Source of the DNA: Syntrophaceae bacterium UBA1163
GTDB lineage: Bacteria > Desulfobacterota > BSN033 > UBA1163
DNA: 18,235 nucleotides
Reading direction: 5' to 3'
Assembly: GCA_002311635.1 (NCBI GenBank)
Contig: DBZJ01000110.1
Coordinates: forward strand, 1 to 18,235
Part shown: one piece after another, positions 1 through 8,320 of the stretch
Numbering within the stretch: position 1 is the first letter of the stretch
How the letters are laid out: each line of letters begins with the position of its first letter
Program-made: the position numbers and the translations under genes
Notes under the pieces: generated by a model
Told to the model about the DNA's origin: nothing
Seen by the model: the letters and a program-made list of their open reading frames with translations, nothing else
The model's database searches: none

Positions 1-17
1 GGAGTGAAGGGATCAAG

Positions 18-1112
18 ATGAAGGATCTCTTCAACTCAGTCATTCCGGAATTGGTGGACATCATGAAGATCCAGAGATGTGCCCTCTTCTCCGTCACGGA
101 GGACCAAGAGCACATTATCCTGGAGGCTGGATATCCTGAAAACGTGCATGGAATTGGAAAGGTCCGTTCTGTGAAAGGAGAACTTTATGCAAAGATGATT
201 GTGGACCAGACAGGGCCTTTCGGGAGCTTTGAAAATGAGAAGATCTTCCCCCACTATATCCTCATTACCAATCCCAAGGAAACCCTTCTCCTTCCCTCAG
301 ACATCAAACATTTCCTTGAAACTCAGCAGATCAATTCGGTTCTGTATATTCCTTTAGGAATGGATGAAACCGTGAGATACTTCCTCGTCTTTGATGCCCA
401 AGCTCATCATCGGCGATTTACAGAGGAGCAGATCGAGATCTTAACCTTCTTTGGCAAGGAATTGACCAAAGGGCTGAAACTGGAGAAGATGGACGACATC
501 CTTCATGATTTCAAGAACCCTGCCATTGCCGTGGCGGGCTTTGCCAAGCGGGTCCAGAAGATCCTTAAAGAAGGCGCCTATCCTAAAAATGAGAAAGTGG
601 ACCAGGCGTTGGATATTCTTTTAAAAGAGACTTCCCGTATTCAAGAATTGGCACTCACCCTTCATGAGAAAGGAAAGGAATCGGTCATTGACCTAACGGA
701 AATATCGAAGAGACGATTTTTAATCAACGAAGAAACCTTGAAGGAGTTGAACAGAGGGAACATCCAATTAATTGAGCGAAAGTTGGAATCTCCTTTATGG
801 GTTCGATGCTTTCCCCTTCATATTGAAAGAGTGATCGATAATCTCCTTAACAACGCTTCCAACGCCATTCCCGAAGAAGGAGGAGAACTTTCTATTCGGT
901 CCTATCGCAAGGACCCTTGGGCCGTGGTCGAGATTAATAATACGGGTCAGATCTCGGAAGGGGAAAAGGATCGGTTTACTCTTGGGGAAGGCAGAGGGAG
1001 GGGGCTTCACACGTGCGCTCGATTGGTCAAAAATATGAGAGGGACAATGTCCGTGGAGTCGAAGGAAGGTCAGACCACCTTTTGTATCATGTTGCCGCTT
1101 GTCGAGCCATAG
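18..1112 (+). CDS. GAF-domain sensor histidine kinase-like protein
   Basis: The 364-residue protein has an N-terminal GAF-like sensory domain (about residues 3-150) followed by a histidine-kinase transmitter. The H-box is around H163 (ILHDFKNPAIAV), the N-box is NLLNNASNAI at 275-284, and a glycine-rich ATP lid (GEGRGRGLHTCARLVKNMRG) lies at about 324-342. No membrane segment is visible, so a cytoplasmic sensor is inferred. The G1 box reads EINNTGQIS, without the usual Asp of DxGxG, which questions normal ATP binding. The ATG at 18 has AAGGG six bases upstream and falls where a GAF helix normally begins. The frame stays open to the window edge, so an upstream extension cannot be excluded. No response regulator is seen next to it. 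Confidence 0.8.
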   Translation: MKDLFNSVIPELVDIMKIQRCALFSVTEDQEHIILEAGYPENVHGIGKVRSVKGELYAKMIVDQTGPFGSFENEKIFPHYILITNPKETLLLPSDIKHFLETQQINSVLYIPLGMDETVRYFLVFDAQAHHRRFTEEQIEILTFFGKELTKGLKLEKMDDILHDFKNPAIAVAGFAKRVQKILKEGAYPKNEKVDQALDILLKETSRIQELALTLHEKGKESVIDLTEISKRRFLINEETLKELNRGNIQLIERKLESPLWVRCFPLHIERVIDNLLNNASNAIPEEGGELSIRSYRKDPWAVVEINNTGQISEGEKDRFTLGEGRGRGLHTCARLVKNMRGTMSVESKEGQTTFCIMLPLVEP

Positions 1113-1201
1113 TTCCAAGCCATTTTCATCCCTGAATAACACAAAGAGGGACGATAAAAGGGATGTAAAAAACTCAGCTATCTGGATGGAAAGGAGTCAT
1201 T

Positions 1202-1477
1202 ATGAATAAAGAAAGACTTGAATGGGTTATATCAGGATTAAGCCGGTATAAATTAACTGAGCATGAAGACCAATTTATCAAATCTGCATCGGGAGATTTC
1301 GATCAAAAACAAATGTTGACGGAACGCCAGGAAGAAAGACTCGAAAATCTTTATAAGGAGAAGTCAAAATCGAAACCGAATAAAAATTCTCCTGATTATT
1401 TTTCTTTTCAGGAATCTCCCCCCAAAAAGGCCAGGGTCCGGAAACCTTTTGCCAAGGATGTTTTGATAACAACCTAA
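1202..1477 (+). CDS. Small hypothetical protein, lysine-rich
   Basis: A 91-residue charged protein with no recognised family. It starts with ATG after a good ribosome site (AAAGGAG, about 6 bases upstream). The N-terminal half is predicted mostly helical with many Glu, Lys and Gln residues. The C-terminal half is basic and rich in Ser and Pro (KSKSKPNKNSP, PPKKARVRKP), so it is probably disordered. It follows the histidine-kinase gene by 89 bases in the same direction and could be co-transcribed. No signal peptide or membrane segment is visible. Function unknown. Confidence 0.6.
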   Translation: MNKERLEWVISGLSRYKLTEHEDQFIKSASGDFDQKQMLTERQEERLENLYKEKSKSKPNKNSPDYFSFQESPPKKARVRKPFAKDVLITT

Positions 1478-1574
1478 CCGTACTGGCGCTGGGCTTTTTC
1501 AGGATAACGGATTCATTGTTTTTGCTTCTTACGCCATCTTGGAGCTTCCTACGAAGTTCGCACTGTTGCCTTAG

Positions 1575-2558
1575 CTAAATGGCATGATCGGTGTTTATAG
1601 AAAACACTATCTTCTGTTTCCGGATTTCGCTTCTTAGGATTCCCTTTTCCTTTAGGTATTTGAGATGGGCGATGGCCTCCCCCGTGGCGAACCATTTTTG
1701 GGATACGGGGAACACGTCCCATGAGTCGCTCACGATATCCCAGGTCATCTTCGAGGCCACCTGAAAAGCACTCATCTTGCCTTTTTCCAGAATAGCGACA
1801 ATTTCATCAAGCCTGTCCTGGTGGTGATGTTTCAATTCCTGAATCCTTTTTTTGCAGTCCTTGAAGATACCTCTATGACCGGGCAGTACAAGTTCGATAT
1901 CAAGCTCATCGATCTTGTCCAAGCTGGCTAAGTACTCCTTCAAGGGGTTCCACTCATCAGACCACAATTGGATGTTGGGAGTGATGTCATTAAGAATGTG
2001 ATCTCCGGACACGAAGATCTTCTTGCCGGGTTCGTAAAGGCACATATGCCCCCACGTGTGGCCGGGCGTCTCAATGCACTTGAATGCATAATCCCCGATG
2101 GTTACAATGTCGCCCTCTTTCAAGATATGAAAAGTGAGGTCGGCGCTTGGCCTGAATTTAAGGCCGGGATGGCTCTGCAGAGCCTTCTGAAGCTCATTTT
2201 CAGGGTAACCGTTCAAGCGGGCAAAGCTAAGAAAATCCTCCAGCCGAAAACCGGATTTAAATCGATCGGCATCCGGCTGGTTAAAGTATATCTTCGAATT
2301 ATCTGTAATGAGGTTGGAGACAAGACCGAAATGATCTGCGTGGAGATGCGTAATGAAAAAGTCTGTCTTTCTTATATCGACTCCCAGTTCTCTTAAACCA
2401 GCCTGCATGACCTCCATGCACACTTCCTGGTTCCAGCCGGTATCGATAATCAAGTTTCGTTCCGTGTTCTTAATCACGTAGGAATTGATCGCTTTCAAGG
2501 GATTATTGGGAAGAGGAATTTCGATTCTGTATAGATTTGCTGAAATTTTTTCGACCAT
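1575..2558 (-). CDS. MBL-fold metallo-hydrolase with C-terminal winged-helix-like domain
   Basis: The 327-residue protein carries the full metallo-beta-lactamase signature: HLHADH at residues 71-76, H167 in TPGHTWGH, D186 in SGDHI and H228 in LPGHRG. These are the expected ligands of a dinuclear metal site. Residues 240-320 look like the helical/winged C-terminal domain found in LACTB2-type MBL hydrolases. The substrate cannot be named from sequence; thioester, phosphodiester or RNA hydrolysis are all possible in this fold. The ATG at 2558 has GGAG about eight bases upstream. The reading frame stays open upstream of this ATG for about 30 codons, but the ribosome site and the family N-terminus favour 2558. 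Confidence 0.9.
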   Translation of the reverse strand: MVEKISANLYRIEIPLPNNPLKAINSYVIKNTERNLIIDTGWNQEVCMEVMQAGLRELGVDIRKTDFFITHLHADHFGLVSNLITDNSKIYFNQPDADRFKSGFRLEDFLSFARLNGYPENELQKALQSHPGLKFRPSADLTFHILKEGDIVTIGDYAFKCIETPGHTWGHMCLYEPGKKIFVSGDHILNDITPNIQLWSDEWNPLKEYLASLDKIDELDIELVLPGHRGIFKDCKKRIQELKHHHQDRLDEIVAILEKGKMSAFQVASKMTWDIVSDSWDVFPVSQKWFATGEAIAHLKYLKEKGILRSEIRKQKIVFSINTDHAI

Positions 2559-2629
2559 CGACTCACTCCAACGGGATTTATTGTAAAGAGCGTAAAGCAG
2601 ATTTACATCCGGAAGCAGATCTTTATTGT

Positions 2630-2764
2630 CTACTCGCCTGTCAGAAGGACTGTGACCGCCCCATGGGTCAACTCCTGAGACTCCAAGAGGCGTTCGGCTT
2701 CGAAAACGGGTATCGCGCTCGGTACCGTGACCACATTATAAGTCATTACGTCCCGCGCCAACAT
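2630..2764 (-). pseudogene. Truncated CBS-domain protein
   Basis: A 44-codon frame begins with ATG preceded by AAAGGAGGAAGCG, a very good ribosome site. Its start, MLARDVMTYNVVTVPSAIPV, is typical of the first strand-helix unit of a CBS domain, followed by EAERLLESQELTHGAVTV. CBS domains occur in pairs of about 60 residues and bind adenine nucleotides. Here the protein stops at TAG after less than one domain. The gene is too short to fold as a Bateman module, so it is probably a remnant of a longer gene. It lies between glnS and the MBL hydrolase on the same strand. Confidence 0.6.
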
Positions 2765-2818
2765 CGCTTCCTCCTTTCCGCCTTCTTCTCGCGAAGGGGC
2801 TGAGCCTGGATGCTTCGT

Positions 2819-4513
2819 TTACCTTTTCTCCTTCTCCGAGATTTTGGCCCAAGTGTCCCGGAGCGTCACAATCCGGTTGAACACCAATGCCTTCTCAGAA
2901 GAATCAACGGAATCCACACAGAAATAGCCAAGCCTCTCGAATTGGTATCTGCTACCCGGACCGGCACCTAAGAGGCCTCGCTCCACACGGCATGAGCTTA
3001 GGGTTTCCAGCGATTTTGGATTTAGGTATTTTAAAAAATCATCCTCTTTGGTCATCGGATCAGCGACTGGGAAAAGGCGGTCATACAATCGTACCTCGGC
3101 AGGAACCGAGTGGTCCGCCGATACCCAATGGATAACTCCGTCGACTTTGTGTCCGTCTGAGGGGGGGCCGTTTCGTGTCTCCGGATCATAGGTGCAGTGC
3201 ACCTCAATGACCTCGCCCGTCTTCGTGTCCTCAACCATGCGGACACATTTTATGATGTACGAATATCGCAAACGCACCTCGCGGCCCGGAGCGAGGCGGT
3301 AGTATTTCTTGGGAGGATTCTTCTGAAAGTCCTCCCGGTCGATATAGAGGACTCTGGAAAAGGGGACTCTCCGCACTCCCATGGAAGGGTTCTGCGGATG
3401 GTTGGGACATTCAAATTCCTCCCTTTGTCCTTCGGGATAATTATCGATGACCACACGAAGGGGCCGCAATACCCCCATGACGCGCGGTGCCTGTTCATTC
3501 AGATCTTCACGAACGCAATGCTCAAGAAGAGAAATATCGACGAGATTTTCATTTTTAGCCACGCCGATTCTGGCACAAAAGGTTCGGATGGCCTCCGGCG
3601 TATAGCCTCGCCTTCTCATTCCTGCCAGGGTTGGCATTCGCGGATCGTCCCAGCCGGTCACATAGCCTTTTGTCACTAATTCGATCAGCCTGCGCTTGCT
3701 GAGAACCGTGTAGCTGAGGTTGAGACGGGCAAATTCGATTTGCTGAGGATGACAATCCACGTTCAGTTGATCCAGGATCCAATCGTATAAGGGACGGTTA
3801 TTTTCAAACTCGAGGGTGCAAATCGAATGAGTGATTTTTTCGATGGAATCCGAAAGACAGTGGGCGAAGTCGTACATCGGGTAGATGCACCATGTTGTCC
3901 CGGTTCGATAGTGAGCGGCCCGCTTGATGCGGTAGAGGACCGGATCCCGCATGGTGATGTTTGGGGAAGCCATGTCGATTTTGGCACGAAGGACATGGGC
4001 GCCGTCCTCGAATTGGCCCGCGCGCATCCGCTCGAATAAATGCAGGTTCTCTTCGATGGGACGGTTCCGGTAAGGGCTCTCTTTCCCCGGCTCGGTTAAG
4101 GTCCCGCGCTGTTCCCTTATTTCGTCGGCGCTCAGACTGCACACGTAGGCTTTGCCTGCTTTAATCAGCTGGACCGCAAATTGGAAGAGTCGCTCGAAAT
4201 AGTCGGAAGCGAAAAAGAGACGATCCCCCCAATCAAAACCCAGCCAGCGGACGTCGTTGATAATGGATTCGACATACTCAAGCGATTCGCCGCTCGGATC
4301 TGTGTCGTCCATCCTTAGGTTGCAGGTACCGCCGTAATGGGCGGCTATGCCGAAATTAAGGCAAACGGACTTGGCATGTCCGATATGGAGGTATCCGTTG
4401 GGCTCGGGCGGGAAGCGCGTCGCAACACGTCCCTGGAATCTATCGGATCTAAGGTGTTCATCAATAATTTCTCTTATGAAGTCAGAAGGGGGTGAAGCGT
4501 TGGTCTGGGCCAT
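2819..4513 (-). CDS. glnS: Glutaminyl-tRNA synthetase
   Basis: A class I aminoacyl-tRNA synthetase that charges tRNA-Gln with glutamine. The 564-residue protein aligns by eye with E. coli GlnRS along its whole length: [15 protein letters not shown] (HIGH at residues 43-46), [19 protein letters not shown], the KMSKS-equivalent VLSKRRL, the [23 protein letters not shown] stretch (read in two parts), and the C-terminal anticodon-binding beta-barrels ending in RDTWAKI. The frame is open for 50 codons upstream, but the ATG at 4513 matches the family N-terminus ([12 protein letters not shown]) and has AAAGGAA upstream. The gene is divergent from a tRNA-Gln gene, its own substrate. It appears intact. 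Confidence 0.97.
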   Translation of the reverse strand: MAQTNASPPSDFIREIIDEHLRSDRFQGRVATRFPPEPNGYLHIGHAKSVCLNFGIAAHYGGTCNLRMDDTDPSGESLEYVESIINDVRWLGFDWGDRLFFASDYFERLFQFAVQLIKAGKAYVCSLSADEIREQRGTLTEPGKESPYRNRPIEENLHLFERMRAGQFEDGAHVLRAKIDMASPNITMRDPVLYRIKRAAHYRTGTTWCIYPMYDFAHCLSDSIEKITHSICTLEFENNRPLYDWILDQLNVDCHPQQIEFARLNLSYTVLSKRRLIELVTKGYVTGWDDPRMPTLAGMRRRGYTPEAIRTFCARIGVAKNENLVDISLLEHCVREDLNEQAPRVMGVLRPLRVVIDNYPEGQREEFECPNHPQNPSMGVRRVPFSRVLYIDREDFQKNPPKKYYRLAPGREVRLRYSYIIKCVRMVEDTKTGEVIEVHCTYDPETRNGPPSDGHKVDGVIHWVSADHSVPAEVRLYDRLFPVADPMTKEDDFLKYLNPKSLETLSSCRVERGLLGAGPGSRYQFERLGYFCVDSVDSSEKALVFNRIVTLRDTWAKISEKEKR

Positions 4514-4550
4514 AGAGACAGTTCCTTTCTCTTGCTCTTCTTGGCCTCTT

Positions 4551-4578
4551 AATATATCATATCTTACCCGTCTCGCAA
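4551..4578 (-). promoter_or_regulatory. Candidate sigma70 promoter of glnS
   Basis: On the minus strand TTGCGA (4578-4573) is followed after 16 bases by TATATT (4556-4551), in the glnS-tRNA intergenic region. It sits 38 bases above the glnS ATG. Match by eye only. Confidence 0.5.
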
Positions 4579-4676
4579 GACCTTGTGGGCTAAGAGGTAT
4601 GAGGAAGGTAGAAGGAAGGCCCAGAAGGTTCAGATGCGCTTTGCGGAGGGAATCCAAAATCAAACGTAGTCTAAGA

Positions 4677-4705
4677 TTGATCGACGGGGTTATTGGTGGT
4701 ATAAA
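4677..4705 (+). promoter_or_regulatory. Candidate sigma70 promoter of tRNA-Gln
   Basis: TTGATC (4677-4682), a 17-base spacer and TATAAA (4700-4705). Transcription would start near 4712, leaving a leader of about 38 bases before the tRNA. The placement and spacing fit well. Confidence 0.6.
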
Positions 4706-4749
4706 AAGTATGAGAGGCTTAACGGCGTATCGGCGACTTCTTGAAGGAT

Positions 4750-4820
4750 TGGGGGGTCGTCTAGCGGTAGGACTATGGACTCTGGCTCCATCAACCGAGG
4801 TTCGAATCCTTGCCCCCCAG
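4750..4820 (+). tRNA. tRNA-Gln (anticodon CUG)
   Basis: The sequence folds into a full cloverleaf. The acceptor stem is TGGGGGG paired with CCCCCCA. The D-arm is GTCT/GGAC. The anticodon stem ATGGA/TCCAT encloses the loop CTCTGGC with anticodon CTG. The T-arm is CGAGG-TTCGAAT-CCTTG, and the discriminator base is G. The weak U-A first pair and G73 are typical of tRNA-Gln. The 3' CCA is not encoded in full (GCA follows). The 3' half is shared with the end of the integrase gene, marking the tRNA as the integration target. Confidence 0.96.
4791..4820. other. Presumed attachment site within the tRNA-Gln 3' end
   Basis: The last ten codons of the integrase frame, including stop, fall inside the anticodon-to-acceptor 3' half of the tRNA. 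Integrases of tRNA-targeting islands usually recombine in this region and restore the tRNA. The exact core cannot be fixed because no second copy was found in the window. Confidence 0.5.
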
Positions 4821-5927
4821 CAAATTTCCTTTTTTACTTTCAGGTAGTTGTATATCTTGATGCAGTATAACCTTTTTATAACCCCGGCCCCTAATGATAT
4901 CCTCTAAGGTCTGTAGTTGGTAAGCGGCATACCGTTCTGTGGTCTTGCTGGTGGTATGGGAGTAGACCCTCCTAATTTCATCCAAGCTAAAACCCTCATT
5001 TAACCGTTGGCACCCAAAACTGTGCCTCATGGCATTGTAAAGGTTAATGAGGGCAATCCCCGATGTTTTGTTGGCTCTGTTCCAAATAAGATTGAGCATC
5101 CGATTGGTGTACGGTCTCCATTCTCTCCTCCACTGTTTAGCAAAGACAAATTGGGAGCCACTTCCATTTTCAAATATCCATCTCAGTTCAGGAAGGATGG
5201 GGAGTATTTTGATCCGCTTGGTTTTGGTGTAAGGTTTAAGATTGCCTGTTGCTCCAAGGACGGAAGTTATGACAAAGTAAGCAGGGTTGTTATCCAAGAA
5301 GACATTCTCCTTGAGTAGCCCAGATGCTTCATTTGTCCTTGTGCCATATCTTCTCATAAACTCAAAGACGGGTAGGTCTTGTTTAGCGATGTACTGAAGT
5401 ACCTTATCTTGCTCTTCCTCAGTAAGCCACTTGATGGGTTTTTCTTGGACAGTAATTCTGGGAAAGTCGGGCAACTCCTTTAAAAGTCTTTTGTGAAATC
5501 TAAAGAATGATCTAAGCTCCCCCATATAGTTGTAAATGCTTTTGTCCTTCAATCCCTTGCTCTTTAGAAAGGCAAGGAACTGCAATATATCATTTGTCTT
5601 TATTGCCCGGATATCCCGTTGTTTGAAGAAACGAAGAAAAAATCTGTTGGCTATCTGTTTTCTCTGTTCAAGCCATTCACGGGAACAGGTTGATAACTTT
5701 TTCCACGTTTCGATGGCAACGTCGAACCTATAAACCTTTTCCTTTATCCCGAACCGTTCGGGGTCGAACCCATACTCCTGTAAATACTTTATCAAAAGCT
5801 GGCAATCCTTTTTGCTTTTTAAAGGCTCGTCGTATGCCAAGCTTCTGGTAAGGTGGATTTGTTCACCTTGGTAGGTAAAGTAGACCTGATATCGTTTCGG
5901 CTTATATTCATAGAAAGAGAATTTCAT
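4791..5927 (-). CDS. int: Tyrosine recombinase/integrase
   Basis: The 378-residue protein has an N-terminal arm-type DNA-binding region (1-60), a SAM-like core-binding domain (about 65-155) and a catalytic domain. Candidate catalytic residues are R197 ([11 protein letters not shown]), R301-H302 ([10 protein letters not shown]), H324 ([12 protein letters not shown]) and nucleophile Y333. The usual HxxR motif reads NxxR (N298), a deviation from the common pattern. Known role of the family: site-specific integration and excision. The frame ends inside the tRNA-Gln gene (C-terminal GKDSNLG is encoded by the tRNA), the hallmark of a tRNA-inserted element. The ATG at 5927 has a clear AAGGAGG about 8 bases upstream. 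Confidence 0.93.
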   Translation of the reverse strand: MKFSFYEYKPKRYQVYFTYQGEQIHLTRSLAYDEPLKSKKDCQLLIKYLQEYGFDPERFGIKEKVYRFDVAIETWKKLSTCSREWLEQRKQIANRFFLRFFKQRDIRAIKTNDILQFLAFLKSKGLKDKSIYNYMGELRSFFRFHKRLLKELPDFPRITVQEKPIKWLTEEEQDKVLQYIAKQDLPVFEFMRRYGTRTNEASGLLKENVFLDNNPAYFVITSVLGATGNLKPYTKTKRIKILPILPELRWIFENGSGSQFVFAKQWRREWRPYTNRMLNLIWNRANKTSGIALINLYNAMRHSFGCQRLNEGFSLDEIRRVYSHTTSKTTERYAAYQLQTLEDIIRGRGYKKVILHQDIQLPESKKGNLLGGKDSNLG

Positions 5928-6081
5928 CTACTTTCCCTCCTTGCCACAACCTACCCTTTAACCGATGGTAAGTGATTTGGTGGATGGTGGATTTTGGATC
6001 AGTTATGGTGGCCACAGAGTAGTCAGGCCCAACATCCTTTAACTGGATTACCTTTGACTTCCCATCCCAGTGCCTTTGCCA
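5908..6081 (-). pseudogene. Small frame upstream of the integrase, no canonical start (possible excisionase-like or frameshifted gene)
   Basis: A 57-codon open frame on the minus strand looks coding (DGKSKVIQLKDVGPDYSVAT, then [19 protein letters not shown]) and overlaps the start of the integrase gene by 20 bases, suggesting translational coupling. It has no ATG, GTG or TTG near its beginning. The well-placed ribosome site AGGAGG and ATG at 6082 lead instead into another frame that stops after 19 codons at 6023 (MAKALGWEVKGNPVKGCWA). A one-base indel between 6060 and 6080 would join the two. It may be a pseudogene, a sequencing error or a programmed frameshift. Position before int suggests an accessory recombination factor, but no HTH motif is evident. 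Confidence 0.45.
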
Positions 6082-6214
6082 TTAGGTAACCTCCTTGACT
6101 TACTACTTAATAACATCCAATCCATTAGAACCCAAACCACCGCAGCAACCCCCCAAGAGAATTCCTTACTTACAAAATCCCATATTGGAGCGTTTGGGTA
6201 GAGATGGGGGGTTA

Positions 6215-7219
6215 TTAATGATTTTTAGTCCGTGACTTCAGAAATTTCCTCCATTCAGGAAGTCGAAATCCTAAGACTTGAAACAAAAGTTCCTGAGCCT
6301 TTGCTTTGAGCTTTTCTTCTTCCATCTCCTCTTTACTCATCGGCACCTCCATCTTAAAGATTTTACCCTTTTTACCCATTGCTTCGTAGGACCCTTCCAT
6401 CCTAAAGGTTTTGCTCTCTTTTTTGGGAACAAAATTGAACCACAAAACCTCGGTTCTTGGGGTTCTTTTTTTGCCGCTCACACCACATTGAACTTTAATA
6501 TTAGACCGATGCCATCCATTTTTCTCTAATGGCTTATAGATTGAATTGGCATATCCTGATAGCACAAATTTACCCTTAGAGTTTAGCAGTAAATCAACAA
6601 GCTCTTTATGATCATCGTTGGTCATCTCTTTTTCGTACACTTTTTTAGCCTTCCTTGTCTCAGGGACATATGGAGGATCCAAATACAAGAAATTTTCTTC
6701 CCTATCATAACGTGGAATAAGTTTTCTAAAATCTTCGTGATCAATCTGAACCTTCTTAAGCCTATAATGAAAATCCTGTAAAGCTTCTGGTATTTTGGCC
6801 CATACTTTACTAAGGGCACCATTGGGTTTAATACTACGACCCCATCCACTTCTAATTATCCCACCTATAGACATGGAGGCTAAAATATACCATCGATAAG
6901 CTCTTTCTACTGAATAGGGAGGGAGACTATCCAAAGTAGAGTCACAATAATCATATTCCTCTTTGCTAAATGGAGTTAAATCAATTTTTTCAACAAGAGT
7001 ATCTAAATCCTTTTTATTCCGAAGTACTCTATAAAAATTTACAATATCAGAATCAAAGTCATTAAGAACCTCAAGCTGAGATATAAATGGGGATTTAGCA
7101 AAGAGCAAAGCACATGAGCCGCAAAAAACTTCTACATAAGTTTCATGAGATGGAATAAGTTCTAACAACTTGGGCACAAGATTACTTTTGCCACCAATAT
7201 ATCTGAACGGTTTTTTCAT
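6215..7219 (-). CDS. D12-class (Dam-like) N6-adenine DNA methyltransferase
   Basis: The 334-residue protein opens with the D12-class signature KPFRYIGGKSNLVPKLLELI, has the SAM-binding motif I variant YVEVFCGSCALLF (28-40) and the catalytic DPPY at 181-184 (LYLDPPYVPET), followed by VLSGY. The family methylates adenine N6 in short DNA sites. Motif I usually reads EPFxGGG; here it is EVFCGSC. The C-terminal 60 residues are charged and lie beyond the usual Dam core. No restriction partner is adjacent, so it is probably an orphan methylase of a mobile element, used for protection or replication control (inference). The ATG lies one base after the stop of the upstream gene, so the two are coupled. 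Confidence 0.9.
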   Translation of the reverse strand: MKKPFRYIGGKSNLVPKLLELIPSHETYVEVFCGSCALLFAKSPFISQLEVLNDFDSDIVNFYRVLRNKKDLDTLVEKIDLTPFSKEEYDYCDSTLDSLPPYSVERAYRWYILASMSIGGIIRSGWGRSIKPNGALSKVWAKIPEALQDFHYRLKKVQIDHEDFRKLIPRYDREENFLYLDPPYVPETRKAKKVYEKEMTNDDHKELVDLLLNSKGKFVLSGYANSIYKPLEKNGWHRSNIKVQCGVSGKKRTPRTEVLWFNFVPKKESKTFRMEGSYEAMGKKGKIFKMEVPMSKEEMEEEKLKAKAQELLFQVLGFRLPEWRKFLKSRTKNH

Positions 7220-7220
7220 T

Positions 7221-7997
7221 CTAATTCCCCTTCATCGATTTAGGAGGTTCGGCATAAGGGCAGCCGTAATAACAATTTTTAATATCTTTTTCCTCTCCCG
7301 CTTCCTTCTTTCTTATACAAGATCGGATGATTGATTCAGTTCTCCTAAACTCTTCCGATTTGATAGCTTCATCGGGATTACAGGACATCACTGACTTGAT
7401 AAGTTCTTTAGCTTCTTTCTCTGATTTAACGATATTTAACTTAGAAAAAATCCCCCACACACCCGGCTTAATGTTTATGATTTGGTAATTCTCATAAGGG
7501 ATTATCTTTCCCAATGATTTCCCATTCCCTGATATTGGTCTATCTTTCTTAACCAATGAAATTTTTTGACCATCAATCCTTCTCAAAATGCTTTTTTTGT
7601 AAGGGACGTATCCTTTTTTTCGGGATTCTTCTATAACTTCTTTTATTATAGAAAGATGATTAGCCAATTTCTGAGCTTCAAAAGATTCTCTTTTAGTTAT
7701 ACCGAGTTCCGTTAAAGTTCTCCCGGCGTAACCAATTCCTTTCTTACCCCTTGGAATGGAAAGATTTTTTAAAAGTGTTCCTAATTTTGCTTCAGCATAA
7801 AAAACCTCTTCCGCCAAAAGTTGTCCTTCTTTTGCAGCTCTGTCTCGGAGTTCTTTTGCCATATCAAGTCTATTCACTGCTTCAACTTTCGCACGGTAGG
7901 CTTTCAATCTCTCAGTGTTCAGGATAACAAATGCATGTAATTTTTCTACTTTCCCAGAAAGGGCGGTGCTGCCCCGGAGCTGAATATTCTTTTCCAT
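7221..7997 (-). CDS. Phage/plasmid-type hypothetical protein, possibly ParB-accessory-like
   Basis: A 258-residue helical protein. Residues 15-100 (RLDMAKELRDRAAKEGQLLA, then EEVFYAEAKLGTLLKN) resemble small phage and plasmid proteins often found beside ParB-like genes. Residues 85-125 (ELGITKRESFEAQKLANHL) resemble an HTH-containing segment in the same group. The C-terminal part carries a Cys pair (CYYGCPYAEPPK). Function is unknown; DNA binding is plausible. An upstream TTG start at 8027 is possible, but the ATG at 7997 has GAGG about 6 bases upstream and is preferred. It is the first gene of the leftward operon and its stop is one base from the methyltransferase start. Confidence 0.65.
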   Translation of the reverse strand: MEKNIQLRGSTALSGKVEKLHAFVILNTERLKAYRAKVEAVNRLDMAKELRDRAAKEGQLLAEEVFYAEAKLGTLLKNLSIPRGKKGIGYAGRTLTELGITKRESFEAQKLANHLSIIKEVIEESRKKGYVPYKKSILRRIDGQKISLVKKDRPISGNGKSLGKIIPYENYQIINIKPGVWGIFSKLNIVKSEKEAKELIKSVMSCNPDEAIKSEEFRRTESIIRSCIRKKEAGEEKDIKNCYYGCPYAEPPKSMKGN

Positions 7998-8041
7998 TTC
8001 TCGCCTCGGCAGGATGACAGTTAGCAAGTTTTTTATGGTGA

Positions 8042-8070
8042 TTATTAAGCAAAATTCGTGCCGATGTTAA
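8042..8070 (-). promoter_or_regulatory. Candidate promoter of the leftward operon
   Basis: On the minus strand TTAACA (8070-8065), 17 bases, then TAATAA (8047-8042). It lies about 45 bases above the 7997 start. The -10 match is moderate. Confidence 0.35.
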
Positions 8071-8079
8071 GATAAAAAT

Positions 8080-8100
8080 AGGGGGCTCTCAATGCCCCCT
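8080..8100 (-). terminator. Candidate Rho-independent terminator (minus strand)
   Basis: A 7-bp stem, AGGGGGC (8080-8086) and GCCCCCT (8094-8100), encloses a 7-base loop. Read on the minus strand it is followed by ATTTTTATC. It lies immediately after a short minus-strand open frame (8213-8106) that ends in a Lys/Arg-rich stretch. That frame (AKSGVRGLLYRELKRKANMKK) has no good start and may be the 3' remnant of a gene. Confidence 0.45.
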
Positions 8101-8218
8101 GTTGGTTACTTCTTCATATTAGCCTTTCGTTTGAGTTCCCGATAAAGCAATCCTCTTACCCCGGACTTAGCTAACTTCTTCGAGCGTTGTGGAAGGGCTC
8201 TGTCAGGGGCGTTTCAGC

Positions 8219-8265
8219 AAAGTTTATACCCAACACAGATAAGAATGGGTAAAACTTTGTATAAT
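8219..8265 (+). promoter_or_regulatory. Inverted repeat overlapping a -10 element (candidate operator)
   Basis: AAAGTTTATACCCA (8219-8232) and TGGGTAAAACTTT (8246-8258) form an inverted repeat with one extra base in the left arm and a 13-base gap. A perfect TATAAT (8260-8265) follows directly. No good -35 is seen at the right distance, which would fit an activated or repressed promoter. It sits between the leftward and rightward modules of the element. Confidence 0.45.
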
Positions 8266-8320
8266 TTAGATATAGAGAATGAGCCAGCACTCGCAACAAA
8301 GCATAAGACCGGGGGATATA

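Noticed and set aside
1127..1165. CATCCCT...AGGGATG inverted repeat after the histidine-kinase gene, as a terminator
   Set aside because: The loop is over 20 bases and no T-run follows on the plus strand.
2887..4164. Several long open frames opposite or out of frame within glnS
   Set aside because: They are shadows of a conserved GC-biased gene, with no family likeness or ribosome sites.
4514..4663. Upstream extension of glnS to the ATG at 4663
   Set aside because: The added 50 residues match nothing in GlnRS, would cross the promoter, and the ATG at 4513 has a ribosome site and the family start.
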